From Populus alba (lineage: Eukaryota > Streptophyta > Magnoliopsida > Malpighiales > Salicaceae), in contig NC_133288.1 of the NCBI RefSeq assembly GCF_005239225.2, positions 17,986,169-18,050,168 of the forward strand: DNA of 64,000 bases. Reading direction: 5' to 3'. The position numbers were made by a program, and so were the translations under genes. Below the pieces are notes generated by a model, which saw only the letters and a list, made by a program, of their open reading frames with translations, was not told the origin of the DNA and did not search any database. Every line of letters starts with the position of its first letter. The stretch's first letter is position 1. This document shows, in pieces, positions 12,521 to 23,670 of the stretch.

Positions 12521-15113
12521 TCAAGGCAAAGGCATGGGAGGCTTCCAGCTTGAGAACTCAACCATGTTTCTGTTAACAATAGTTCGATTGTGCAGCCAGA
12601 ATGTCTCAGCTGATTGGTGAAACTGCCGTACTTTTCTCTGAAGTTCCCACATTATTCCTTGCATTGCAGAACACGACTCAAGTTCTGGAGCATATACCCA
12701 CAAGCATCTTACTTGTCTACCTGCAGCTATCATCCGCTCTACATCTTCATCTGAAAAGCAAGCTCAAAGCTAATTGCATGACCCAGGACAATATCCAAAA
12801 CATGGAAGAAGCAATCATATTTAATTTAACCTGGAATTGATTCTAGATACTCCAAGAGTTCCAGCCCTATTCGAGTAGATGGCCATTTGATTGATATCTG
12901 GGTGTAGTCAATCACGTTTTGGAAAGGAAATTCTGCTTGATCTGATAATATAACTGGGACACACTCCTGTTTAGCAAATAAATAGAATCACTTTAACTGA
13001 CCTCCATGTATGTGGAATGTGTGTGTGTGTGTGAGTGAGTGAGAGAGAGAGAGAGAGAGAGAGACCACAAAAAAAGACTCATAAAACCTAAGTGTCCAAG
13101 AAGACTCTCCACGTGGAGCAACGCAGAACTTTGCATTGCGCAGGTGTTGAAAATATTCCATCCTTACAAATTTCTCAGGACCGCTGAACTTCAACTCTGG
13201 ACATTCCAACTGTTTATGATGTCATTATGTATACGCTATATCACTTATAAACAAATATGAGTATTAACAGTAATCTTCATCTCAGGCATGATGGAGAATA
13301 TCCTACCGAAACAAAGTTACAAGGCTGAGTATGTTAAACAGAATGCACAAACAAGTGACAACCCACAAACACTCATAAAGACTCTGTTCCTTTGCCAAAG
13401 GAATGCACAAGAACAATATGCAAGTGTCCCAAATCCAATCATAGACTGAAGTCACTGCCAAAGAAATATATTGACTGGATTCAGCTTGCATGTGCAAAAA
13501 TATGCAATGAAGTGAGCACAAGAAAAGGCTAATGTTAAGTTCCTCCCTACTATGACTGTTCTAACAGATACATAATACATGTTTTATATATGGCAGATCA
13601 GCTAAGCATGGTCAGTTTCAAAAGCCAAAAAGATGGATACTGAGCCATATTAATATTTCAGAATTTGTGCTTCAAGTTCATACAGAGACCAAAACTAAAT
13701 CAACAATGAATGATCCAATATGTTCTACACATCAAGACAAAGTCATATGAGTAACCACAAAATCACATAACATCACACAACGTACCTAATCTAATTGTCA
13801 AAAACTGAATAAATATATAAATAAATATACCTTATCTGGATACTGCTTTGCAAGCTCTATTAACTTCAGGCGCCCAACTTTCCCTTGCGCACGACCTAAA
13901 TAATTCGCTAAATACTTCCTCTTTGACAAAGGTAGAGGTTGAGCCATCGCTGCACCTCTTTTAGTCATCCCATCTTCAACATTCCCAGGAATGATAATGT
14001 CTTTCCATGTATTAAAAGAACTCGTGTCTTTCTTATCAGTCCTATCCCCCTACACTAACACACAACCCAACATTCTTAAAGCCATAAGCTTCAAAATCAC
14101 ACAGAATTAGGACCATATGGAAACATCAGCAACTCAAGCAGGTAAATGTAGTATGTCAAGAAGTAAGAATGGTACCTCAGGAGTAAGAATTATGGATCGA
14201 TTAATGTAAGTCGCCCAAGATCTAAATAAGTGAGCTCCGGCACCACTGCAATCGCACAAAAGCAAGAACATATGCGTCAACATCCCAAAAAACATAGACG
14301 AAGAGGATCAATGCTATAAGCATTCTAATAAATCATAGCGAATTCAAGTTGAAGCCAAAGAATGATTATATACCTAGGGAAGACAAAAATGTGATCACGT
14401 CCTCCTGATCTTCTAAAGTAGGGCATTTGACTCAATGCCTGAAAAATTGACATCACTAATAAAAATTACATCTTCAGTTTGAATTAAAGAAGTATTATTT
14501 AAATTAAAAAAAAATTACCTTAACATAAGTGTGGTTAATTTCCTTATCATTCAAACCACCCATCATCCGTACACATTTAGCATAGGCAGGCACAAAGAAT
14601 AAATTAGCTTCCTCTTTCTTTCTAGTCCTAAATCTCGATTGCAGCAACAACTTGTGTATCTTAACCTGTAATAGAGTCGAATAAAATTATAAAAAGAGAA
14701 TGAATAATAACTGAAAGCCCTTGGATTGTGCAAGAAACTACCTGAGTGCCCCACTGGCCTTTAACGCAAGCATCAACAGAGATTTTTCCTTCTCTGCCTC
14801 GCAACAGTTCCTTCAATCCGTCAATTTCGTCTTCCTCGTAGACGTAGATCTTGAGGGAGAGGTGGGTCCCGTAGCCCATCTGGGGCCAGGAGATAGATCC
14901 ATCGTCGGAAAAGTGAACGACGTTTTGTGATGTGTGGTCGTGATTTAAGGAGGAGGGAGGGCAAGTAGTGAACGGGTGGTCGAAGAGGCGAGTGAGTAAG
15001 AAAGTGGAGGCGACTAGGAGGAGAGCGCCAATCTGGTGGGAGCGGGTGCATGATGGTGTATTGTGGTGGTGAAGAGAGAAGATTCTGGTGGGTTTGTTGT
15101 TCGGGCTTCCCAT
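12521..15113 (-). CDS. GT47 exostosin-family glycosyltransferase
   Basis: A type II Golgi membrane glycosyltransferase of family GT47, the group that builds plant cell-wall glycans and glycoprotein arabinans. Acceptor and sugar are not resolved. Exons, in order of transcription: 15113-14742, 14665-14519, 14438-14374, 14245-14176, 14049-13831, 13209-13066, 12966-12831, 12750-12521. Phases join cleanly to 460 residues. Residues about 27-43 form one hydrophobic anchor after a short basic N-terminus. The exostosin domain follows, with SGAGAHLFRSW, the block EGDRTDKKDTSSFNTWKD, and the conserved nucleotide-sugar region KFCVAPRGESSWTLRFYESF (residues 318-337) running into ECVPVILSD. Exon 6 could end at 13066 or three bases earlier (GTGGTC or GTCTCT donor); I chose 13066 because it restores FFVECVPV. 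Its donor runs straight into a (CT)n tract. Neighbours are unrelated. Confidence 0.9.
13017..13065. repeat. (GT)n/(GA)n compound microsatellite at a splice donor
   Basis: GT and GA dinucleotide runs lie in intron 6 of the GT47 gene. On the coding (minus) strand the donor GTCTCTCT merges with the (CT)n run, so the first intron bases are part of the repeat. Confidence 0.85.
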
Positions 15114-16430
15114 TTTGTTTTCTGTTCTAGTGAAGTGGAGGTGGGGTTGTTTAGTGAGTGAGTGACGAGGGGTAGGAGAAGAGAAAATGGGAAAACTTTA
15201 AAAATACCCCCAGCTATAACAATTTATTTATTTATTTTATCAAGCTTTCGCATACTAATTAACGCGGGTGTTTGACCCATTAAGAGTTTTTTAAAAATTA
15301 AAAAAAATATAATTTTATTTTTATTTTTAAATAATTGATAAACTGAAATAAAAATATATTATTTTAATATATTTTTCAATAATTTTTTTTTTTAAAATAA
15401 TTGTTATTACCCTCTCAAACACTCTAAAAACTTTTTTTTTTAACAACTATTTTTTGTCAATATAATTAGTCATTAAACCAAAAACTTATAACAAACCATT
15501 AATGTTTTTTAAGGTTAATTATCATTTATCACCCAAAAAAAATCAGTTAGAGAAAGAAAAACAGAAAACACAAATAGTTATCCTGGATGGTTGAAACAAG
15601 CACAAAAAACATGGTTATGAAATCCTATATGGTTATGAAATCCAAATTGGATTATAGGTTCAAGATTTACATGAATTGATTTAGTTAATTTAATTTTAAT
15701 TTTTAAAAAAAAAATCTCCAATACAATGTTTGATAAAAAAAAAAGTTTTTCTATTAAAAAAAATATTAAAAGAGATCTAATTTTTATTATGGCTCTAGAC
15801 ATAAAACACTGTGAATTGAAATACTATGAATTAAAATAGTGTAAACATATTTTTTTTTCCCAAATGATGTCTTCATTGCACAAAATTGATTGTGAACAAA
15901 ATAATCCAGACATGTTTCTTTATTATATTGTAATGACTATTTTACCATAAAAAGCAAAAAAAACCCCTTTGGATGAGTGGCTGTTTTGTCTTTTTAAAAA
16001 AGAAGTAAACAATTAGGAGTGAAAAAAAAAATTAGCATAAACAAAGGAGCTTCTCCATCTTTTTCAATTTTTAAATAGTAAAATGGTAAAATTACCTTTT
16101 GTTGTAATTCTTAAGTAGGGTCAAGACTAATTAAGTATTTTAATATACATAAATTGTTATTTAAATTCAGAACTGCTAGCATGCCAGTACGTGGGTATCA
16201 CCTATGCTTTTTAGATGGTGCATGTGGGGCCTAAATTGCACTAAACACAGTTTTCTGGACGATGTTTGATGCGTCTCACCACCCCTATCAGTGGCGAAGG
16301 CTTGTGTTTGCAACCATCACGTGGAACTGGTGGAAGAGCTACGACCGCGAGTTTTTCTCTCCTCCTCCTTTCCTTTTCTAGAAAATCATGTTGGCCATTG
16401 AGAAAAAAAAACAAAAAAGTCTGACTATTT
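15114..16430. other. GT47 promoter side and AT-rich intergenic DNA
   Basis: The first 80 bases or so upstream of the GT47 start (15114-15195) are G-rich on the plus strand, giving a CT-rich 5' untranslated leader on the coding strand. Beyond this the DNA is AT-rich with homopolymer runs. The stretch 16170-16380 is more balanced, containing TGCATGTGGGGCCTAAATTG and a CACGTGG site near 16319. It forms the head of the tandem block that follows. No gene is supported. Confidence 0.45.
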
Positions 16431-17275
16431 GGTTATTAAGTTAAATTAAGTTATTTTTTTTATTGTAATATATTTGGTTTTGAATCATTTATTGAGTTAA
16501 TTTGTTTTTTTCAATTTCATCCCTTGACATTTGATTTTTATATCAAATTGCTTATCATTCTCTTAATTACAATGTATTTAGTTTTGAATCTTTATTAAGT
16601 TATTTTTTTATTATTAATTTCATCCCTTCATACTTGATTTTTATATTAGATTCAGTCCTCATTCTTTTAATTATGATATATTTGGTCTTGGATCCTTTAT
16701 GGAATTAATTTATTTTTGAGTTTTATTCCTTGACATTTTATTTTTATATCAAATATGATCATCATTCTTTTTATTGTTATTTTTAGTTGTTTTTATCATT
16801 TTCTTAATTGAAATTGTTTTTCAATTTCATCCTTTATGATTCGGTTTTTTGTGTCAAATTTGGTTCTCTTCTTTTAAAATCTTCTTTTTTAAAACCAATT
16901 TTTTTAAAAAAATTTTTCAAGTTTATCCCTAATTATTTTGGTTGGCTGGGAATTTCACATTGCTATTTTTTCATGTTTGCCTTTTATGTTGTGATTCAGC
17001 CTTATGATCCGTGTTACAAGTTTTGAAAGTTTGACCGGGTTGGCTTCAATCATTTTTAATTTTTTTTTTAAATCATTAATCATTATTAAGTTCGTTGAAA
17101 ATTGGTATTCTTTGTTTTTTTATTTTTTTATGAATTTGACTTTTCTTTTCAATTTTTCCCTTTAATTCAATATTTGATGATACTTAAGTTTTGATCCTAA
17201 TTTTTTTTTTTCTAATTTCAATTCTTAGCTTTTTTTTTTTTATCAAACTGTGACAGAGAGGCTTTCGTTTTTGAA
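16431..17275. repeat. T-rich imperfect tandem repeat block
   Basis: Successive degenerate units carry the phrases TTTCATCCCTTGACATTTGA, TTTTTATATCAAAT and ATTCTTTTAATTACAATGTA, with spacing of roughly 100-120 bases, at 16517, 16618, 16725 and onward. The phrases match those at 8180-8420, 10640-11030 and 38040-38800. No coding function is indicated; the frame at 16808-17026 is Phe/Leu low complexity. Confidence 0.65.
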
Positions 17276-17551
17276 TTCTTTATTAAATCATGTTTCCAAT
17301 TGTTCAAATGGGTTTTCGATGTTACAAAGTAAAAGGTCTCTTTTCCAATTTGTTTGATATTATATATCCTCAAACTCAACTTGTTTTTCCTATGTTGAAA
17401 ACTAGCGGATTCATTTACCTAAACAATGAGCATGATATCTTGAATTATTTAGTTTTTTTATGTGAAACCAAGCAGTAGAGATCACATAATTCCTATTCTT
17501 ACAATTTTAGATCTCATGGTTATGTTTATTTTGGTTTTGAACACTCTAAAA

Positions 17552-18304
17552 GTGTGTTTGGTATTGTGGTAGCTGTTATGGTTGTGGTTTGAAAAAAGTT
17601 GTTTTATAAAAAATACTTTTAGTTAAGGTTGGTTTAAAAAAATAGATGTTTGGTTAAAACTGTGGTTGAAATTGAGGTTGAATAAAAAGTAGTTTAATGT
17701 GTTTGTTAAAAATGCTTTTGAAATTGAGGTTATAAAATAATTTTAAAAAATGTATATTAATATTTATGGTTTTTAATTTAAATATTGTAGATTTAACTAT
17801 TGCTATTACATCGTGAAATAAATCATACTTTATATATATAAAAAATGATTATTCCATTAAACTATCTACATTTCTATTACATACAAAATTCATCCGACAA
17901 GAACTACAGTTTCCATGATTTTTTGAGCATGCAATAAAATTAGGTAAAATATCATCATGAATAAAATTGAGATTACAGTATAAATAAATTTAATTCACCT
18001 TAAACTAATTTTTTCTAGAAATAAAAATTATGATTTTTCAAAAAAAAAAAATGTTAACTGATTTTTAAAAAAAAAAGATAAAAAAAAAAAAAACACCGTT
18101 CACTTTAGTGAACAGTGCGACTATGGAGGGATGCTGAACAGTGCATCCGCAAGAACCAAGTAGGACCTACTTTCGTTTTCCATGCTTTTCGAAACTCGTA
18201 ATTTGGTGGGACTCATGAATAGTAATTTATGTTTTTTTTGTTACCAAACGTTGTTGTGTCTGCGTTTTAAGCAAAACGTAGACGCAACAATGTCGACAAA
18301 CACT
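17552..18304. mobile_element. hAT-like MITE with subterminal hairpin
   Basis: The left end GTGTGTTTGGTATTGTGGTA resembles the complement of the right end, AACAATGTCGACAAACACT. The 8-base flanks CTCTAAAA (17544-17551) and CTCTTAGA (18305-18312) match at 6 of 8 positions, which fits a degraded hAT-type target duplication. The left subterminal region repeats GGTTGTGGTTTG-like words (GTTAAAACTGTGGTTGAAAT). Near the right end, 18250-18290 folds into a hairpin (TTGTTGTGTCTGCGTTTT against AAAACGTAGACGCAACAA, 16 of 18 pairs). There is no transposase. A related partial copy lies at about 56890-57260. Confidence 0.65.
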
Positions 18305-18369
18305 CTCTTAGAGAGTGCTTTAAAGAATTTAGTATTTTCAATTCTCATAGAAGTGGCCTTGTTTCACAC

Positions 18370-19640
18370 TCACATAGGTGATTTTTATTAAGAGTTTCAT
18401 GCAATACCCCACTTGAATTTCTCAGGTTATAAAAGTTATTAAAAGCTGAGCTTATTATATTTTTATTGCAAGCAACACTTTGCATAGAAATGGGCAAGAG
18501 TGCTACAACTAAATTAACAAATGATTCGGTTGTGCATTCAAACCTAAATCTTGGGATCTCCAATCAACTAGGTTGAGTTGTCATTATGGTAACTCTTTGA
18601 ATACAAGGTATAATCTCATTTTACTCGATGATTTATCAACTTACTCTCTTATTGAGCATTTTATAAGTGAATCCGCAATATCATCCTTTGACTTTACATG
18701 GTTAATAGAGATAATCTTATTTGAGAGCAACTATTTTACGATATTATGTCTTCTATAAATGTGTCAAGACTTACCATTATATATGCACTATTTTATGCGC
18801 TATCAATTTCAAATTAGCTATCGCAATGTATACAAATTGCTAGTATATATTTTAGCCAACTTGGAATATCATTAAAAAAAAAATAAAGACTAGAAACCAT
18901 TCTTTTCCAGCCTTTTCTTTTAAGCTATAAACTCAAACTCTTTCAGGGGCCTAGAAAATGCATGTTTATTTAGTCCCAAGAGACTACAACTCCTCCAACA
19001 GTAAAGTTAAACTCCCTTCTGAATTTTGAAACTTTAATATTGAATATTTAATTAGCATCGTATATTTTTCAAGTAGAGCCGGATATCTCATATAATGGAA
19101 TCCATATTTTTTACTATTTTTCATGAATGAACTATAATCATAACTTGGGTTAGACACCCTTACACTTTTATTTATTTATAAGGAGGTATTTAACCATTTC
19201 ATAACTCATATGGTGTCTTGTCTAATATCTTAAGATGTAGTTTATTTATAATATAATTTGTTGATAAAATATCCCCCCGCAAGTTTCATGATAATCTTAA
19301 ACTTATAAATACAGCAGCATCATTTCTTTCAATATTGAGCTCTTGTATTTAGCAATATCATTCTCAATTGCTTCTTATCACTTTGAAAGCTAAGTTGATT
19401 TGCAACCTTGCTCTTAAAATGTTTGAACACTTTTAAAGTCATGTATTCATTTATTAGCATACAGACATAAAAATGATTTGTGCAATCATTGATAGAGGTA
19501 GTAAAATACATTTTACCATCTCTAGCTTGCACAAAATCTTACTCACAAAATATTAGTGTAAATTAAATCTAGAGGCTCATTAATTCTGTATAGAATAGAT
19601 CAGAAGACTTAACCTGATAAATAAAGGAAGAAGCTTTATT
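18370..19640 (-). pseudogene. Decayed Ty1/copia retrotransposon (integrase to RNase H tail)
   Basis: Minus-strand translations across several frames follow the copia polyprotein order. Near 19560-19330 there is integrase-core text (QARDGKMYFTTSINDC, then LKVFKHFKSKVANQL). Near 19240-19130 comes the integrase C-terminal signature, recognisable as DKTPYEL, IPPYK and GCLTQV. Near 18840-18600 is the RNase H tail (ICIHCDS, NSAY, RRHNIVK, IISINHVKSKDDIADSLIK). Stops and frame changes are frequent and most of the reverse transcriptase core is missing, so the element cannot be active. Long terminal repeats were not found. Confidence 0.75.
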
Positions 19641-20377
19641 AATTTTAATATTTTTGATACAATAGTCATAGTCACGTCGAGCTTAAAGAGTAAGTATATG
19701 ATTAATGAACTCTTCTTTGCGTAGACCGATTCATGCAGCTGGTTTTAATGGTATGATCCTTCGAATCTTCGTGGCCATTTCCATTATTTCTTCTCATGCC
19801 CGGTTTAAATTCTTTGACTGATCTTACGAGGATGATCCATCTGATGAGAATCCGAAAGAATTAATCTGTTTTTTTTTTTTTTTTTTACCTTTAGAAAGGG
19901 ATTTTATCAACCACGCATGCCGGGATTCCTCCAATCTTGGAATCAAAAGCTGAATCATGATAACCTGCCGTGTTGTAGAAGAAAAACTCCATTCACAGCA
20001 CAGCTCTAATGGGAATGTACGAGAGGGGGAGGGAAGCAATGATCCTGTCCATGTTCATGTTTCCAAAGTGAAGGTTTCTTTGAAATCGGCACAAATGACT
20101 TTGAAGCTTGTTTATCAGAAGAGAATCCATCTGTTAACAGATCATATATAGTTGTGTGCTTTAGCTTTTGTTTAGACTATATTTTATTTTGAGTCTCATT
20201 TACATGGATGCATGAAAAACAATCCATTTACCCCCTCGATTGTTTTGCTTTGGAGCTATGATTTATAATCTCATAAGGATCAACTCCTTTCTAAAGTTTA
20301 AGCTGATGATGTGGCAGGGATCAAGATGAACCTTGAAGGATTTGCTTCTTTCCTCATGTTTCTACTTTTAACTAATA
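19641..20377. other. Intergenic, no gene recognised
   Basis: The stretch 19820-20160 has more balanced composition and a 64-residue plus frame (19957-20151) without a known motif. A T run at 19869-19887 interrupts the antisense frame. It may be a gene fragment or a transcribed remnant; there is nothing firm. Confidence 0.35.
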
Positions 20378-21722
20378 CTAGTACATTCATCCGCGCTCTC
20401 CGCGGTAAAAAAGATCGCATATAGAGATTTTTTGATGGTATTATTAAATCTAATTAAGCAATTTGATTTTAAAATTTATCAACCCGACTCATTGTCTATC
20501 TCTAGTTTCGAATTAAATCGCATGAGAGTTCATCCAAAGTGAATCATTCAATGTAATGGGTCTAAAAACAAGTTGGATGACCGGTAAAAATATGATATAG
20601 CTTTTTTAAAAAAAATTAGTCAATATTTTTTTTATTATTAAGATGATACCAAATTAGATTGACCCCGATCATCTTGCGACCTGGGTCATATACTTCAATA
20701 AGTTTAATAACTTTGTTTTTTTTTTTATTTTTTTATTTATTTTTATGATAATATTAGATGCTTGCAGAATCGAGTATCAACGCTAAACAAATATTTATTT
20801 AAGATCGTGAATAACCCTATAGAAAGTAGAAAAAAATAAACCACGAATTCCGTTTTTCAACCAACCCACTATTGCAAAAGAGTTAAATAAAAAAAAATAG
20901 AAAAATTAAAGGATCAAAACCTAAAAAAAAAAAACATATAAGGTTTGATGGGCAAACCTGCTAAACCCGTGAATTGGATAACTCGGGTCAACATGTCAAA
21001 CTTGCAACCTGGGTAATGGAACTCATTGCAATTAATAATTTATTTTTTTTTCTTAAACTATTGTTTATTTAATTATATTATAACAAAAATAAACAATTAC
21101 AAAATCAAGCGTGAAACCAATACTAACACTTTTTTTTAAGATTATGACAACCTTATAAAAAGAAAAACGAAACAAATTATAAAATTCAATTCTTAATCAA
21201 TTCGATATTGAAAGATAAAATCGCCAGCCCATGATTTTCTAAAATTTAATAACATGTTTTTTTTTTCTTTTCAAAACTAGTTTTTTGAACTATATGATAA
21301 AAAGAAAAAACAAATGATCACATAATCGAGTTCAATTATTAAAAAAAAAATATATATCTTACTAAAATCATGAACCGGGACAACCAAGGTTACTTTGTCA
21401 AACTCGCAAATCTGATCATTGAATCCACAAAGTTTAATAACTTAGTTTTTTTTGAATTCATTTTTTATTTAACTTAATTTTTTTTAAATAGATTATATCG
21501 CAATGCTTAAAATATTTTTTTGATACCAACCTAATACTAGGATTTGTTTTTGATATTACAATAACCATATAAAAAAAATTAAAATAAATTATCAACCCTA
21601 AATCCTCGTAAATACAACCTAGAACTTAATAAAAAAAAAAATCAATCAACAACAGTGGTAATCAACGGTCTAATGGGTGTGGGGGAACAGTGTTTCCACC
21701 CCTTCTAGCTTTATATACTTAT
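20378..21722 (-). mobile_element. Helitron-like non-autonomous element
   Basis: Read on the minus strand, the element ends with a perfect GC-rich hairpin, CCGCG-GAGAG-CGCGG (20405-20391), followed nine bases later by CTAG (20381-20378) and then T. This is the arrangement of a Helitron 3' terminus (hairpin, short spacer, CTRR, insertion before T). The other end, TATATAAAGCTAGAAGGGGT near 21715, resembles plant Helitron 5' ends, but the diagnostic TC is not visible. Inside are degenerate repeated units with AACTCGGGTCAACATGTCAA, GCAACCTGGGTAATGG and GAACCGGGACAACC, about 230-400 bases apart. There is no Rep/helicase, so it would be non-autonomous. Confidence 0.55.
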
Positions 21723-21785
21723 TAATATTTAATACTTAATAATAATTAATAATACTTAATACTTAATACTTAATACTTAATTAAT
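21718..21785. repeat. AATACTT/TTAATAC heptamer tandem repeat
   Basis: Variants of the 7-base unit AATACTT are reiterated, with four nearly perfect adjacent copies at 21751-21781, right beside the 5' side of the Helitron-like element. Confidence 0.75.
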
Positions 21786-23446
21786 ATCATGCAGTTTTTT
21801 AAGTAGCTTTTAACGACTCTATAATGTTGTCTATCCAGTTGCCCTTGAGTATGCTAATGATGCCTAGGTCAGTGATCGCGCCTGAGGCTGCACGGTAAAC
21901 TAATGATGTGAGTATATTTGTTCTGAGGAGTTATCCTGTTTGTTCTAATAGATGCCTCCAACACAACTAGAACTTGATCTTGCAGGTTTCTTGTTTGTCC
22001 TGAATTTTAAGAGAGGGCCACTAACCCTGCCAGGCCTTGATTATCCTCGGGCTTTAATTGGAGTTACTATCTGATATGCGAACTGAAGATCTTTCGGCCA
22101 TTTGGATCAATCTGGGAGGAGTAAATGATTCCTGTTGATTACTCAGCACAATCAGCTTCTTATCACCACATGGACTTGATTTAAACGGATCTGAGTGGAA
22201 GAATTCACAGGTGAAGTTTGGTCGATTGGACTTGATTTACATGAACAGCGTGGGGGTGGTCACAGCTTTTGTCAGATGCTTAAAAACTGATTAGTCGATC
22301 CCTCGACTCAACAGTGCATTGAAGATCAAAGAGAGCAGAAAACCTGTAGTTTAGAGAGTTCGGGAGAGAATCAAACACCAGTTTTAGTGTCTTCATGACC
22401 GGTGTTCAACCGAAACATGCAATGACAGGAACTGGCAGTAAACTTTGCTATATATTTTCGACAGAGCCTAGATTGACCAACCATATAATGTTTTGTCGGT
22501 CATTTCTTTCAATCCAGAGAGGAATCTTGCTTTGAGGATCTTAGGTTCAAGTTGATCTAAGAAATAATCTACTGGCTAGTTTACTTTAGCTGAACGCAGA
22601 CGATTGGATCTCTTCGCTACGATGAGTCCATGAGATGCAATCCTCGCCAAGTAACTATGAGCCAAAATCCCCATGAGCTTGCTTTCTGTTTCTTTTGCGG
22701 TACATCAGGTTTTTTCACCTTTCTTTATTTCTGGTCTTATTTTTACGGGTTCAAGCTCTGCTGCATCACTGTAACAGATGCCTTTGTACACTGGACTACA
22801 AAGCCTAGGACGCTACTTGTAAAAGAATTGTCAGCTGGTTGAATGAAATAATGGTGTTTAGTCCAGTGATCCAAAAAAAACATATAAAATAAGCATTTTG
22901 TTCCGTCTGTTAAAATATATCACAATTTGAAGGGTTTTTGTTTCGAGTTTCCACCCCAGAGCATGTCCTTATTGGGTCCGGTAACTTGTTCTGAGAAGGG
23001 CCTTGTATTTTCCTTTGCTCTGAGAACAATTTCAGAGCCGGTAAGGAAAAAAAACAAGAAGCAAGGCAGAAAAGTGTACGTCCGTACACTATAAAGACGA
23101 AGCTCACTTCTCTTTATGGAGCCAATTATCAGATACTGAGATTTGATTGATTGGACGGTACAGACTTAGGGGCATGCGTTGTTACCCTATCAGGTAGAGT
23201 GTGGGGCCCACATCACGCCACATGTCGTTTCACTATCAGGTCTGAAACCATACAAGCTGGACAGGCAAGCCTTTAATCCGCCAGAGGTAGCAGAGGGAGG
23301 TCATCTTTTCCCTGTTTCCCTGTTTCCCGTGTCCTTCTGTCCGATCAGATTCAACGCTCCAGCCCATGCGAATCCCTAATATTTAGCACTTAGCACAGAT
23401 TGTTTGGTCCTATAAAACAATATTTCCCATTACTGATACGATCAAG
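21786..23446. other. Balanced-composition intergenic stretch, no gene recognised
   Basis: About 1.6 kb with composition closer to transcribed DNA than to its AT-rich flanks. Frames are short and show no family motif on either strand. It might be a non-coding transcript, UTR material or an old gene relic. A GGGGCCCACATCACG stretch (a GGGCCCA-type site) lies near 23203. Confidence 0.35.
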
Positions 23447-23670
23447 GACTGTGTTAGTTGACACTTGAGGGTCTAGCTCATTGGTCAACAGCAAAGCTTG
23501 TCTTTTCGAAGGTCCTGGGTTCGATCCTCAAGAGTACCAGCCTGTCACCCAGTCTACTGGGCTTGCAGGATGTTCAGTGGGCCCGGGGAATAGTCGTGGT
23601 GCGCGTAAGCTGGCCCGGACACCCCGGGTTACCAAAAAAAAAAAAAAAAAAAAAGATTGTGTTAGTTGAC
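23447..23670 (+). mobile_element. tRNA-derived SINE with target-site duplication
   Basis: The body starts at 23463. Its head has an A-box-like stretch, TAGCTCATTGGTCAACAG (23473-23490), and a B-box, GGTTCGATCC (23519-23528), the internal RNA polymerase III promoter of tRNA-derived SINEs. A GC-rich body ends in ACACCCCGGGTTACC, followed by an A-tail to about 23654. The target duplication is clear: GACTGTGTTAGTTGAC (23447-23462) and GATTGTGTTAGTTGAC (23655-23670) match at 15 of 16 positions. The architecture matches the Salicaceae SINE families, but the exact family is not assigned. Long A-tail and near-perfect duplication suggest a fairly young insertion. Confidence 0.9.

Noticed and set aside
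14721..15051. Frames on either strand over GT47 exon 1
   Set aside because: They are shadows of the minus-strand coding exon, which has the anchor and correct splice phase.
21718..21785. Interstitial telomere repeat
   Set aside because: The unit is AATACTT, not the plant telomere unit TTTAGGG/CCCTAAA.
23473..23528. A free-standing tRNA gene
   Set aside because: A- and B-boxes are present, but no cloverleaf with acceptor stem and anticodon can be folded; this is the SINE head.
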